Assembly (NCBI RefSeq): GCF_014873485.1
Contig: NZ_JADBDT010000001.1
Location: 1,612,001 to 1,676,000 of the forward strand
Length of the DNA stretch: 64,000 nucleotides
Source: Sphingopyxis sp. OAS728
GTDB taxonomy: Bacteria > Pseudomonadota > Alphaproteobacteria > Sphingomonadales > Sphingomonadaceae
Reading direction: 5' to 3'
Part shown: positions 29,085-38,813 of the stretch, one piece after another
Layout: every line of letters begins with the position of its first letter
Position numbering within the stretch: position 1 is the stretch's first letter
Position numbers and translations under genes: made by a program
The notes under the pieces: model-generated
Database searches by the model: none
What the model was told of the DNA's origin: nothing
The model's input: only the letters and a program-made list of their open reading frames with translations

Positions 29085-32081
29085 GTGTTCGACTTCCTCG
29101 CATTTCTTGCCATCGTCATTTTGCTCGTCCTGTTGATGGACACGCGCAGCCGGCTGAAGCGGGCCGAGGCGACGTTGATGGAGGCGGCGAAACGGATCGG
29201 CGCATTGCAGCGCGGGGAAGCGCCGCGCGTCCCCGAGAATAAAGTTACTACAGAGATGGCGGCGGAAGTCCGCGATGTCCCCGATGTCGCCGCTGCCGCA
29301 CCGCGCAGGCCCGCTATCGCGACCGATGCGCCGCCACTCGCCGCGCTGTCTTCCCATCCCGAGGAGACGCCGGACACCGTCGAAGCACCGCCTTCTCCAG
29401 CGGTGACTGCCGCCCCCTCCCCGAAACCGGCACCGACGCCCGTGCCGTCCGGACCGCCGCCCAGCCTCGCGTCGCGCTTCGAAAATCTGTTCGGAAAGAC
29501 GCTGCCGATCTGGGCCGGCGGGCTCACGCTCGCGATCGCCGGCGTCCTGATCGTCCGCTATGCGATCGATGCCGGCTTCTTTGCACGCGTCTTCACGCCG
29601 GGCGTTCAGATCGTCGCGGGCTTGTTGTTCGGCCTCGGCCTGATCGGCGGCGCCGAATATGCTTGGCGCAACGAAGAAAAATTGCGCGACGTGCGCGTGC
29701 CGCAGGCGCTCGCGGGCGCCGGCATCGCGACGCTCTACGCGGCGATCATGGTCGCGGCGAATGTCTATCAACTGATCGGGCCGCTGCTCGCATTTCTGGC
29801 ACTCGCGCTCGTCACCGCCGCGGCGCTCGGCCTGTCGCTCCGCTTCGGGCCGCCGAGCGCACTGCTCGGTCTCGCCGGCGGGCTCGCCGCGCCCGCGATG
29901 GTCGGCGCGGTCGAGCCCAACATCCCGCTGCTCGCGGTCTATCTCGCGCTGACGATCGCCGGGCTCGCCGGGGTCGCGCGCGCGCGGCGTTGGCCGTGGC
30001 TCGCGCTTGCGGCGCTGATCGGCGGGATCGGCTGGGGGCTGTGGATGGTCCTCGCGAGCACGGCGCTCGATGTCGTCGCGTCGCTCTCGATCGGGGGCTT
30101 CGTCCTTCTTCTCGCCATCGCGCTGCCGATGATGGCGTTCGAGGGGCCACGCTCGACATTGTTGCGCACGGCTTCTGCGGCTGTCGGCGCGTTCCAGCTG
30201 GCGCTGCTCGTCGGCTATGGCGGCTTCGCGCCGCTGCATTGGGGCCTGTTCATCCTGATCGCCGCCGCGGGGCAATGGCTGGCCTGGCGCGAACGCGATT
30301 TCGCGATCGTTCCGACGATCAGCCTGCTGCTTTCGCTCGCATTGCTCGTCGCCTGGCCCGATCCGACGCCCTTCTGGTTCGGCCTGATCGGGCTGTCGCT
30401 GCTGGTCATCCACGCGCTGCCGCTTCTGATGCGGATGTGGGAAACCCCCAGAAGCCTGCGTCAGACGCTCGAGCTTTGCGTGATCGCGCTTGCGGCCGCG
30501 CCGCTGACGAAATGGCATTTCTGGGGCGTCGCCGACGGGGCACTCGCGCTGGTCGCGCTGGGCGGCGCGCTGCTGACCGCGACCGCCATCGGCCGCGGCT
30601 GGAAGGTCGAAGGGCGGACAAAGGACAGCCGCGTCGCTTGGCTGGCGGCGACAGCGGGCGCGCTGCTCGCGCTCGCCATTCTCCTCGTCATTCCCGGCTG
30701 GCTGGCGCCGCTTGGCATCGCGGCGGTGGCCGCCGCGCTCCTCTTCTTCGGGAAGGCCGCGCTCGACCCGCGCATCGAACGCGTCGCAGCCGGATTCGTC
30801 GGCGCGGCGCTCGTCGCGCTCGTCGCGACACCGCGCGCTTTGGACGAACTGCCGCGGCTGGTCGAAGGCGCGGATGGCGCCGACGGCATGGCGATTACCC
30901 GCTGGGTCGGCCTCGCGGCCGCCGCTCTCCTCTTTGCCGTGCGCAGTGACGGCGCCATCGTGCGCCGGCTCGGCCAGATCGCCACGGCCTTGTTCGCATA
31001 TGGCGCATTCGCACAGGTCTTGCCGGCGAACGCGTTGATGCTCGTTCCGGCGCTCGGCGGGGCGGCGGCGCTTCTTGCCGCGCGGCGAATTCCCTTGGGC
31101 CGCGTCGATAGCGCGGCGGCCAGCTTTGCGGCGCTCAGCCTCGCATGGGCGGCGCTGCCGATTGCCATTTGGTCGACGAAAGCGACGTTATCGCTCGTGG
31201 GTGTGCCCATGCAATTCGACGCGGCGCTACTCACGATCGAACCGCTATTGCTGCGACTGCTGCTCCCCGCGCTGCTGTTCGCGATACCGCTCTGGCTGGT
31301 ACGCGGAGCGCTCCCGCGCTGGCTGTGGATCGCTGCCATCAGCCTCACCGCGATTGTCGCGGGAATCGCCCTCCATTCGCTCTATCGCATCGGCTTTGCG
31401 GCGGTGGCGGGTGGCGACTTCGTCGCGACGGGCATCCTCCAGCGGCTGATCTGGGAAGCGTTGTTGATCGGCGCTGGCTGGTTCGCGATGGGGCGCGGGC
31501 TGACCGGCATCGCGCGTCCGCTGATCGTCGCCGGCACCGCGCATGCGCTCTTCTACGGCCTCATCCTGCACAATCCCTTGTGGTCGGCGCAGGCAGTCGG
31601 CGCATGGCCGGTCGTCAACCTCCTCGTCCCGCTCTTCCTGCTGCCATGGCTCGGCCTGACACGACTCCCGGCGCTTTTCGCCAAGACGCCGGAGGGGCTC
31701 GACCGCGCGATCCAGATTGCGACGATGCTCCTCGTGGCGGGCTTTGCATGGGCGACGCTTCGCCAAGCCTTCCATGGATCGCTGCTCGCGCAGCCGGGTG
31801 TCACCGACGCGGAAAATATCCTGCGCTCGATCCTCATCCTCGCGCTCGCGCTGGGCTTCCTGTTGTGGGGCATAAGGGCGAAGCGCCACGACTGGCGTAT
31901 CGCCTCGCTAGTGCTGATGATCGGCGCGGCGGGCAAGGTCTTCCTGTTCGACGCCTCGGGGCTCGAAGGGCTCGCGCGGATCGGCTCGTTCGTTGCGCTC
32001 GGCTTCAGCCTGATCGGCATCGGTTGGCTCTATAGCCGGCAGCTCGCCCCCGATCGCGACACTGCCGCGCCGGCCGTCTGA
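29085..32081 (+). CDS. DUF2339 family polytopic membrane protein
   Basis: A 998-residue protein starting at a GTG with AAGGGA upstream. The N-terminal helix (VFDFLAFLAIVILLVLLM) is followed by a 100-residue cytoplasmic or periplasmic stretch rich in Ala/Pro/Thr, then the DUF2339 core of more than twenty membrane helices beginning LFGKTLPIWAGGLTLAIAGVLIVRYAID. Function of the family is unknown; some members are near cell-envelope or lipoprotein genes. It is followed 11 bp later by benE-like gene, probably in one transcript. Confidence 0.88.
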   Translation: MFDFLAFLAIVILLVLLMDTRSRLKRAEATLMEAAKRIGALQRGEAPRVPENKVTTEMAAEVRDVPDVAAAAPRRPAIATDAPPLAALSSHPEETPDTVEAPPSPAVTAAPSPKPAPTPVPSGPPPSLASRFENLFGKTLPIWAGGLTLAIAGVLIVRYAIDAGFFARVFTPGVQIVAGLLFGLGLIGGAEYAWRNEEKLRDVRVPQALAGAGIATLYAAIMVAANVYQLIGPLLAFLALALVTAAALGLSLRFGPPSALLGLAGGLAAPAMVGAVEPNIPLLAVYLALTIAGLAGVARARRWPWLALAALIGGIGWGLWMVLASTALDVVASLSIGGFVLLLAIALPMMAFEGPRSTLLRTASAAVGAFQLALLVGYGGFAPLHWGLFILIAAAGQWLAWRERDFAIVPTISLLLSLALLVAWPDPTPFWFGLIGLSLLVIHALPLLMRMWETPRSLRQTLELCVIALAAAPLTKWHFWGVADGALALVALGGALLTATAIGRGWKVEGRTKDSRVAWLAATAGALLALAILLVIPGWLAPLGIAAVAAALLFFGKAALDPRIERVAAGFVGAALVALVATPRALDELPRLVEGADGADGMAITRWVGLAAAALLFAVRSDGAIVRRLGQIATALFAYGAFAQVLPANALMLVPALGGAAALLAARRIPLGRVDSAAASFAALSLAWAALPIAIWSTKATLSLVGVPMQFDAALLTIEPLLLRLLLPALLFAIPLWLVRGALPRWLWIAAISLTAIVAGIALHSLYRIGFAAVAGGDFVATGILQRLIWEALLIGAGWFAMGRGLTGIARPLIVAGTAHALFYGLILHNPLWSAQAVGAWPVVNLLVPLFLLPWLGLTRLPALFAKTPEGLDRAIQIATMLLVAGFAWATLRQAFHGSLLAQPGVTDAENILRSILILALALGFLLWGIRAKRHDWRIASLVLMIGAAGKVFLFDASGLEGLARIGSFVALGFSLIGIGWLYSRQLAPDRDTAAPAV

Positions 32082-32092
32082 AACACGAAACC

Positions 32093-33262
32093 ATGCTGCG
32101 TAGCCTGCCCCCCATCCCGGCTTGGTCGTCGGCGCTGATCGCCGCGCTCGTCGGCTTTGGCGGGACGATCGCGCTCGTCGTGCAGGCGATGCGCAATCTT
32201 GGCGCGTCGGGCGACCAGACGGGGTCGGCGGTCACCGCTTTGTGCCTCGGCATCGCGGTCGCCGGTGCGGCGCTGTCGTGGCGGCTGCGCATGCCCGTCG
32301 TGCTCGCCTGGTCGACCCCCGGCGCCGCCCTGCTCGCCGCCGCGGCGCCCGGCCTGTCGTGGCCCGTCGCGATCGGCATCTTCCTGTCGGCGGCGTTGAT
32401 GATGATCCTGCTCGGCATCGTGCCGCTGCTCGGGCGGCTCGCCGAGCGCATCCCCGCGTCGATCGCGTCGGCGATGCTCGCGGGCGTGCTCCTGCCCTTC
32501 TGCCTCAAGCTGTTCGCCCTCGGCGCAGCCGATCCGTTGCTTGTCGCGTTGCTCGTTGCCGTCTTCGTCGCCGCGCGGGCACGACTACCGCTCTATGCGC
32601 TGCTCCTCGCGCTCGCGGCGGGCATGGTGCTCACGCTGGCGCGCGGCGATATCGGGCCGCTGCCGCAAGGCGCGACCTTCGGCACGTTATTGCCTGTGGT
32701 TCCGACTTTCGACGCGCGCGCCATCCTCAGCGTCGGCGTGCCGCTGTTCCTCGTGACACTGGTATCGCAGAATCTGCCCGGTCTCGTCGTGCTGCGCGGC
32801 GCGGGTTATGCGCCGCAGCCGCGCCCGCTGATCGTCGGCAGCGCCCTCGCCTGGCTCGCGGCGGCGCCGTTCGGCGCGCACGGCCTCAACCTCGCGGCAA
32901 TCACGGCGGCGATCTGCACCGCCGAGGAGGCACACCCCGACCGCGCGAAGCGGTGGACGGTGGGGATGCTCTACGCGGGCTTCTACCTGCTGCTCGCGAT
33001 CTTCTCACCGCTGCTCGTGCGCCTCTTTCTCGCGCTGCCGCCCACCGTCATCGCGGCGCTGACCGGCATTGCGCTAATCCCCGCACTGCTCGGCGCGATG
33101 GAGTCGATGATGGTGGCGAAGTCCGACCGCGATCCCGCAATCCTGACCTTCCTCGCCACCGGATCGGGGCTGACGCTGCTCGGCCTGGGTTCGGCCTTCT
33201 GGGGGCTGGTCGTCGGCTTTCTGGCGCTCGCGGCGAGCCGGTGGCTCACGAAACGAAGCTGA
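32093..33262 (+). CDS. BenE family transporter
   Basis: A 389-residue inner-membrane protein with about twelve helices and the BenE features GFGGTIALVVQAMRNLGAS at the start, TPGAALLAA near residue 75 and LVSQNLPGLVVLRGAGY and GAHGLNLAAITAAIC in the second half. The founding member carries benzoate by proton symport, but most family members have no tested substrate and no aromatic degradation genes are present here. It follows the DUF2339 gene by 11 bp. Confidence 0.9.
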   Translation: MLRSLPPIPAWSSALIAALVGFGGTIALVVQAMRNLGASGDQTGSAVTALCLGIAVAGAALSWRLRMPVVLAWSTPGAALLAAAAPGLSWPVAIGIFLSAALMMILLGIVPLLGRLAERIPASIASAMLAGVLLPFCLKLFALGAADPLLVALLVAVFVAARARLPLYALLLALAAGMVLTLARGDIGPLPQGATFGTLLPVVPTFDARAILSVGVPLFLVTLVSQNLPGLVVLRGAGYAPQPRPLIVGSALAWLAAAPFGAHGLNLAAITAAICTAEEAHPDRAKRWTVGMLYAGFYLLLAIFSPLLVRLFLALPPTVIAALTGIALIPALLGAMESMMVAKSDRDPAILTFLATGSGLTLLGLGSAFWGLVVGFLALAASRWLTKRS

Positions 33263-33269
33263 AGCGCCG

Positions 33270-34478
33270 CTATTCGTGCCGCAGCGCGTCGATCGGGTCG
33301 AGCTTCGACGCCCGGCGCGCGGGATAAAAGCCGAAGGTAATCCCCATCAACGCCGAGAAGAGGAAGCTCAGCGCGTTGACCAGCGGGTTGAACAGGAAGG
33401 GGACGTCGATCACCCCGGCCATGCCCCATGACAGCAGGAAGGCGAGCGCGATGCCGACGACCCCGCCAAAGCAGCAAAGCACCACGGCCTCGGTCAGGAA
33501 TTGAAGCTGCACCTCGCGCGCGAGCGCACCGATGGCGAGGCGAATGCCGATCTCGCGCGTCCGCTCGGTGACCGACACGAGCATGATATTCATGATCCCG
33601 ATTCCGCCGACGAGCAGGCTGATCCCAGCGATCACCGCCACCATCGCGGTCAGCGCCCCGGTCGCCGCGCCCAGCGCCTGATTGACCTGCGCGGTGTCGA
33701 CGACGTTGAAGTCGTTGGCGGCGGTCCCCTGAAGCAGCCGCCGTTCGCGCAGCAGCGCGACGAGCGAGGCCTGGATCGTCGTGCTCGCATAGGCGCCGTC
33801 ATATTTGATCACGAAATATTGCAGGTCATCGTTGCCACTGAAGCGCCGCTGCACGGTCTTCAGCGGCATCATCACGACATTGTCGCTATCCTGGTCGGGG
33901 CCGCCGCCCTCGCCGCGTTCCTTCAGCAGGCCGACCACGGTACACGAAACATTGTCGAGGCGGACTTTCGCGCCGAGCGGGCTCGCGCCCGCCACGAAAA
34001 TCGCCTGCCTTACCTTCGGCCCGATCAGGCACACGCTCTTGCCCGCGCTCTCTTCCTCGGCCGAGAAGCTCCGCCCCTGCTCGACCTCGACCGACCGCGC
34101 GCGGAGAAAGGCATTTTCGACGCCCTGCACGCTCGTCTGCCAGCTCTGGCCGTTGTGGAAGGCGGTGGCGCTCGACGATACGCTGCCCGACACATCCTCG
34201 ACCCCGGCAATCTGGCTACGCACCGCGTCGATATCGTCCTGCTTGAACGGGCGCGGCGCGCCGCGGTCGCCGCGGACCGGAAAGACGATCAGCACATTCG
34301 ATCCCAGCGAGGATATCTGGCTCTGGATTGACGCGGTGACGCCATTGCCCAGCGTCACCATCGTGATCACCGCCGCGACGCCGATGATGATCCCCAGCGT
34401 CGTCAGGAAAGAGCGCAGCAGGTGCCGCCGGATTTCGCGGAAGGCGAGCAGCAAAGTCGCGCCGAACATGCCGAGCAT
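33270..34478 (-). CDS. MacB-type ABC transporter permease (FtsX-like)
   Basis: A 402-residue permease with one N-terminal membrane helix (residues 20-40), a large periplasmic MacB_PCD domain (about 45-260) and three C-terminal helices of the FtsX domain (MVAVIAGISLLVGGIGIMNIMLVSVTERTREIGIR). The ATG at 34478 shares one base with the stop of the ATPase gene (TGATG). With the three upstream genes it makes a MacAB-TolC-like exporter in which ATPase and permease are separate chains, unlike E. coli MacB. Confidence 0.93.
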   Translation of the reverse strand: MLGMFGATLLLAFREIRRHLLRSFLTTLGIIIGVAAVITMVTLGNGVTASIQSQISSLGSNVLIVFPVRGDRGAPRPFKQDDIDAVRSQIAGVEDVSGSVSSSATAFHNGQSWQTSVQGVENAFLRARSVEVEQGRSFSAEEESAGKSVCLIGPKVRQAIFVAGASPLGAKVRLDNVSCTVVGLLKERGEGGGPDQDSDNVVMMPLKTVQRRFSGNDDLQYFVIKYDGAYASTTIQASLVALLRERRLLQGTAANDFNVVDTAQVNQALGAATGALTAMVAVIAGISLLVGGIGIMNIMLVSVTERTREIGIRLAIGALAREVQLQFLTEAVVLCCFGGVVGIALAFLLSWGMAGVIDVPFLFNPLVNALSFLFSALMGITFGFYPARRASKLDPIDALRHE

Positions 34479-35206
34479 CAGCCGGCCTCCCCGGCGACCG
34501 CGCGGGCGCGATGCTCGACGCTTTCGACCAGCCCGTCGCGGAACCGCACCACGGTGCGCGCGAACGCGGCCATTTCCTCTTCGTGCGTGACCATCAGGAT
34601 GGTGATGCCTTCGCCATTCAATCGGGTGAGCAATTGCATGATCTCGATCGAGCGTTCGGTATCGAGATTGCCCGTCGGCTCGTCGGCGAGCAGCACCGCG
34701 GGCTCGGTGACGAGCGCGCGCGCGATCGCGACGCGCTGTTGCTGGCCGCCCGACAGTTCGGCGGGGGTGTGATCGGCCCATGGCGCGAGCCCGACCTGAT
34801 CGAGCGCGCGCATCGCGGCGGCATGGCGCACCGCCTTCTTCTCGCCGCGATAAAGCAAAGGCAGTTCGACATTTTCGACCGCCGACGTGCGCGCGAGCAG
34901 GTTGAAGCCCTGGAACACAAAGCCGAGATAGCGGCGGCGCAGCAGGCTGCGCTGGTCGCGATCGAGCGCCTGTACCTCGACCCCGCGAAAGCGGAAGATG
35001 CCGCTCGTCGGCACGTCGAGGCAGCCGAGGACGTTCATCGTCGTCGACTTGCCCGATCCCGACGGCCCCATCACCGCGACGAAATCGCCGCGCTCGACGC
35101 GCATGTCGACGCCCTTCAGCGCCTGGAAAGCCGCCTCGCCCTTGCCGAAGGTCTTGGTGATCCCTTCGAGCTCGATCAGCGGCGTCGAGGACGGCTCGCC
35201 GGTCAC
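34478..35206 (-). CDS. ABC transporter ATP-binding protein (LolD/MacB type)
   Basis: A 242-residue ATPase starting at a GTG that overlaps the stop of the adaptor gene (GTGA). Walker A is GPSGSGKS (47-54), followed by signature LSGGQQQRVAIARAL, Walker B LLADEPTGNLD and the switch His (VTHEEEMA). It powers the permease encoded immediately downstream. The substrate, macrolide-like compounds, peptides or envelope molecules, cannot be told from sequence. Confidence 0.94.
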   Translation of the reverse strand: MTGEPSSTPLIELEGITKTFGKGEAAFQALKGVDMRVERGDFVAVMGPSGSGKSTTMNVLGCLDVPTSGIFRFRGVEVQALDRDQRSLLRRRYLGFVFQGFNLLARTSAVENVELPLLYRGEKKAVRHAAAMRALDQVGLAPWADHTPAELSGGQQQRVAIARALVTEPAVLLADEPTGNLDTERSIEIMQLLTRLNGEGITILMVTHEEEMAAFARTVVRFRDGLVESVEHRARAVAGEAG

Positions 35207-36513
35207 TTGGGTGCGGCCGCCTTGCCCGTCACGACCTTCATGCCCGCGCGCAATTGCTTCGACGTTACCGCGGTCAGGCGCCCGTCGCTCTCGCCGGTGA
35301 CGACGTCGATGGGCTTGAGCTTGCCGTCCGCCTGCAACACCCAAACGCGCTGCCGGCTGCCCGCCCCGATCGTTGCGCGCTGTTCATTCTGCTCGAGCCC
35401 GATCTCGGGATTGAGCACGCTCGCCTCGCCCTTTTCCTTCGCGTCGGGTTGGAAGCGCAGCGCGCCGTTGGGAACGAGAAGCTGCTTGCCCGTGCTGCCG
35501 GTCGCGATCGTCGCGGTGGCGGTCATCCCCGGTCTCAAAACGCCCTCGGCATTGGCGACGGCGAGCCGCGCCTCATAGCTGACCACGGCATTGGCGCTCG
35601 CTGCCGCCGTTGCCGCCTGCTGGCTTGCCTGCGAGGCGGTGTTGCTCGATGCTTGGTCGACGCGCTCGACGCGCGCGGGGAAGCGGCGACCCGGATAGGC
35701 GTCGACGGTAAAGCTCGCCCCCTGCCCCTCGCGCACCTGCCCGACATCGGCTTCGTCGATTTCGACGCGAAGCTGCATGGCGGACAGATCCTCGGCGAGG
35801 ATGAAGAGCGTCGGCGTGTTGAAGCTCGCCGCGACGGTCTGCCCCGGTTCGACCTGCCGCGCGAGCACGACGCCCGACACGGGCGAGCGGATCACCGCGC
35901 GGTTGCGATTGGTGACGGCCGTCGACAGTTGCGCCTCGACCGCGCGAACATTTGCATTCGCCGCCGCAACGGCCGCGACGTCGCGTTTGACCGCCCCCTT
36001 GGCCTGATCGAACTCGACCCGCGACGGCACCTTGCCGCCCGAAATGCGATAGACATCCTCGAGCCGTGCGAGTTGCGCGCGGTCGACGTCGAGCGTCGCC
36101 TGCGCCTGCGCCACCTGCGCGCGCGCGGCGTTCAGGTTGGCCTGCGCCTGCGTGATCTGATCCTCGATCACGTCGGTATTGATCTGTGCCAGCACCTGCC
36201 CCCGCGTCACGCGGTCGTTCACATCGACATAGATATGGTCGATCTTGCCCGATACTTCGGACCCGACCTCGACCTGGTTGGTCGGGCGCAGATTGCCCGT
36301 CGCGGTCACACTGAGCACCAGCGATCGCTCGGCGACCTTTTCGGTGATATATTCGGGCTCACCGCTGCCGCGCGAGCAAGTCGCGACGCCGAGCAGCACC
36401 ACAAGCACCAGCAGAGCCGGCAGCCAATATTTCATCCAGCGCCGCCAGCGCGGCTGCGGCTTGGCGCCGAGGAATTCGTCGAGTTGCTGCGCATCGGTCG
36501 CGGCTTCGGTCAT
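35203..36513 (-). CDS. Periplasmic adaptor (HlyD/MacA-type membrane fusion protein)
   Basis: A 436-residue adaptor with an N-terminal membrane helix (WLPALLVLVVLLGVATC) that places the rest in the periplasm. It has the lipoyl half-motifs (SEVSGKIDHIYVDVNDRVTRGQVLAQI and SPVSGVVLARQVEPGQTVAASF), an alpha-helical hairpin rich in Ala/Gln between them, and beta-barrel and membrane-proximal domains. It overlaps the outer-membrane gene (ATGA) upstream and the ATPase gene downstream, and would join the permease to the TolC-like channel. Confidence 0.94.
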   Translation of the reverse strand: MTEAATDAQQLDEFLGAKPQPRWRRWMKYWLPALLVLVVLLGVATCSRGSGEPEYITEKVAERSLVLSVTATGNLRPTNQVEVGSEVSGKIDHIYVDVNDRVTRGQVLAQINTDVIEDQITQAQANLNAARAQVAQAQATLDVDRAQLARLEDVYRISGGKVPSRVEFDQAKGAVKRDVAAVAAANANVRAVEAQLSTAVTNRNRAVIRSPVSGVVLARQVEPGQTVAASFNTPTLFILAEDLSAMQLRVEIDEADVGQVREGQGASFTVDAYPGRRFPARVERVDQASSNTASQASQQAATAAASANAVVSYEARLAVANAEGVLRPGMTATATIATGSTGKQLLVPNGALRFQPDAKEKGEASVLNPEIGLEQNEQRATIGAGSRQRVWVLQADGKLKPIDVVTGESDGRLTAVTSKQLRAGMKVVTGKAAAPK

Positions 36514-37922
36514 TCTGTCATTCCTCCGTCCGGACCCATATTCATATCGATCGCGCCGCCGCCGAGCGCCTGGTTCAGCACGATAAAGGCATTGGCACGC
36601 TCGGCCTCGCTCGCGGCGAGCGCGTTGCGCGCGCCGAGCAACTGACTCTCGGCCGTGAGCAAGGTCTGGAAATCGATCAACCCCGACTGATATTGGCTGC
36701 GCGCGAGCACGGCGGCATTGTTCGCGGCCTCGAGCGCCGTGCCGAAAAGCAGGACCCGCTCGCGCGCCGCCGTCAACGCGGCCGATGCGCTTTCGACATC
36801 CTCGAGCGCACCAAGGATCGCCTGCTCCCACGCCGCGAGCGACGCTTGCGCCGCGGTCTCCGCGCCGGCAACCTGCGCGCGGGCGCGCCCGCCGTCGAAG
36901 ATCAGCTGACTGACCCCGGCGAACAGCCCGCCGGTGACGACGTCGAACAGATTGCCGATCCCGAAGGACGAGGTCCCGATATTGCCCGTCAGCCGCACCA
37001 GCGGCAGCAACTGCGCGCGCGCGACGCCGATGCGCGCGGTGTCGGCGAGCAGCGCCGCTTCGGCCTGGCGCACATCGGGGCGGCCCCGCAGGATCGCCGC
37101 GGGTGTGTCGAGCCCGGCGGCTTCGGGCGGGATAGGGATCGGGCGCGCATCGGCCTCCAGCGCGGCGCGCACCGCGCCGGGCGGTTCGCCGATCAGCGTC
37201 GAAATCGTGTTCGCCGCCTGCGCGAAATCGCGTTCGAGCCCGGGGATGCTCGCGGCCGTCTGCGCGCGCTGTGCGGCGGCCTGCTCGACGTCGAGACTGG
37301 ACACGAGGCCGGCCTGCAAGCGCCAGCGCGCGATTTGCAGATTTTCGTCCTGGATCGCCAGCGTCTCGCGCGCGATCGCGCGCTGCACCGCCAGCGCGCG
37401 CGCCGACACCGTCACCTGCGCCACCTGCCCCGCGATCAACCGCCTGAGGTCGGCAAGGCCATAGCCCGCCGCCGCAAGGTCGGCGCGCGACGCCGCGACA
37501 TTGTTACCGATCCGCCCGAACAGGTCGATTTCCCACTGCGCGTCCGCGCCAAGCGAGAATTGCAGCCGGTCGTCGGCGAGATCGCCGACGTTGCGCCTTA
37601 TGCCGCCCGACGCGTCAACCTGCGGCAGGAAGCTGGCGCGCGCGGCGCGCACCCCGGCACGCGCCTGCGCCACGCGGGCCGCTGCCTGCGCAATGTCGCG
37701 ATTATTGGCGAGCGCACGCTCGACATGGCGGTCGACCAGCGGGTCGTTCAGCCGGGTCCAATATCGTGCAGTGTCGGCGGGAAGCGCTTGCGCGTCGCCC
37801 GACCATTGTTCGGGCAGGGCTATGCCGGGCTGCGGCGCCGTCCGCAGGGTTGCCGGGGCGCAAGCGGCAAGCCCGCCGGCAAGGACGATGGTGAGCGGCC
37901 AATGCTTCCCGGTTTTTCGCAT
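36510..37922 (-). CDS. Outer-membrane efflux lipoprotein (NodT/TolC family)
   Basis: First gene of the export operon; 470 residues starting at an ATG with AGAGGG upstream. The signal peptide ends in a lipobox LAAC, so the protein is probably lipid-anchored, and two outer-membrane efflux repeats follow with RPDVRQAEAALLADTARIGVARAQLLP, a near-diagnostic NodT block. It provides the exit duct. The gene start lies near 37922; two upstream ATG/TTG codons are in frame but add no signal-peptide sequence. Confidence 0.93.
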   Translation of the reverse strand: MRKTGKHWPLTIVLAGGLAACAPATLRTAPQPGIALPEQWSGDAQALPADTARYWTRLNDPLVDRHVERALANNRDIAQAAARVAQARAGVRAARASFLPQVDASGGIRRNVGDLADDRLQFSLGADAQWEIDLFGRIGNNVAASRADLAAAGYGLADLRRLIAGQVAQVTVSARALAVQRAIARETLAIQDENLQIARWRLQAGLVSSLDVEQAAAQRAQTAASIPGLERDFAQAANTISTLIGEPPGAVRAALEADARPIPIPPEAAGLDTPAAILRGRPDVRQAEAALLADTARIGVARAQLLPLVRLTGNIGTSSFGIGNLFDVVTGGLFAGVSQLIFDGGRARAQVAGAETAAQASLAAWEQAILGALEDVESASAALTAARERVLLFGTALEAANNAAVLARSQYQSGLIDFQTLLTAESQLLGARNALAASEAERANAFIVLNQALGGGAIDMNMGPDGGMTE

Positions 37923-38109
37923 TCGCCCTCTCAAAACCATCAAAACCCCACGTTTTCGCACCCGAAAGCGGCAGGATCATATGTATTGAATGGGCAAAAT
38001 TTCCGGGAGAGACAATATCCAATTGCCTCTGCCCTGATCTATTTCTCTTCTAATTCTAAATCTCTAGCCAGTTCGTCGACGCTGGAACCGCGCCTTCCGC
38101 GGCCGCCGC

Positions 38110-38745
38110 CTAGGCGGCCTCTCCCGCGGGCGTGGCGGCAAGTTCGCCGCGCGCTTGCCGGAACACTTCGGCGCTGCCCCAGATCGCGAGCCCGGCCATG
38201 ATCGCCGCGACTGCGAGGTCGGGCCAGCTCCGCCCAGTGCCGAACACACCCAGCGCGGCACCCATCACCGCGATATTGCCGATCGCATCGTTACGCGAGC
38301 AGATCCAGACCGAGCGCATATTCGCGTCGCCGGTGCGATAACGATAGAGCATCAGCGCGACCGCGACATTGGCGGCAAGCGCGAGCGCCCCGATCAGCCC
38401 CATCGTTTCGGCATGCGGCGCCGATCCGGTGACGAAACCCCACACCGCCGATCCAAAGACCCACAGGCCGAAGACGAGCATCGTCCCCGCCTTCAGCAAA
38501 GCAGCCCGCGCGCGCCATGCGAGCGCCATGCCCGCAACGCCGAGGCTGATCGCGTAATTGGCGCTGTCGCCAAGAAAATCGAGCGCGTCGGCTTGAAGCG
38601 CGCGCGAGTCCGCCGCAACGCCCGCGACGATCTCGACGCCGAACATCGCGGCGTTGATCAGCAGCGCGATCCACAGGATGCGCCGCCACTTGGGGTCACC
38701 CAGCGCGGTCTTGCCGCTTTTGCCGGCACAGCATTGATCGGCCAC
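38110..38745 (-). CDS. Cation efflux (CDF-like) transporter
   Basis: A 211-residue protein with six membrane helices and no C-terminal cytoplasmic domain. A GTG start follows AGGAG by nine bases. The expected metal site residues are D56-x3-D60 in helix 2 (where many CDF proteins have H-x3-D) and Cys149-x3-Asp153 in helix 5, where His is usual; a Cys5-Cys6 pair lies at the N-terminus. Such a site suggests a soft or thiophilic metal (Zn, Cd, Pb or Hg class), an inference. It is divergent from a CadR/PbrR-like regulator with a matching operator. Confidence 0.85.
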   Translation of the reverse strand: MADQCCAGKSGKTALGDPKWRRILWIALLINAAMFGVEIVAGVAADSRALQADALDFLGDSANYAISLGVAGMALAWRARAALLKAGTMLVFGLWVFGSAVWGFVTGSAPHAETMGLIGALALAANVAVALMLYRYRTGDANMRSVWICSRNDAIGNIAVMGAALGVFGTGRSWPDLAVAAIMAGLAIWGSAEVFRQARGELAATPAGEAA

Positions 38746-38779
38746 GTCGAAAGCTCCTGTTATCTTCGAGTCGGCACCC

Positions 38780-38810
38780 TATATGCACCCTGTAGCAACT
38801 ACAGGGTCAA
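38780..38810 (-). promoter_or_regulatory. MerR-type promoter/operator for the cation exporter
   Basis: On the minus strand TTGACC (38810-38805), a 19-base spacer and CATATA (38785-38780). The spacer contains the perfect 21-bp palindrome ACCCTGTAG-CAA-CTACAGGGT (38787-38807). The over-long spacer with a central operator is the hallmark of MerR-family activation by DNA underwinding, and the sequence resembles known CadR/PbrR sites. The palindrome ends six bases before the regulator's ATG, so autoregulation is likely. Confidence 0.88.
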
Positions 38811-38813
38811 GCG

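Noticed and set aside
28971..30518. 515-codon open frame opposite the DUF2339 gene
   Set aside because: Low-complexity Arg/Gln-rich sequence antisense to a membrane protein with clear helices.
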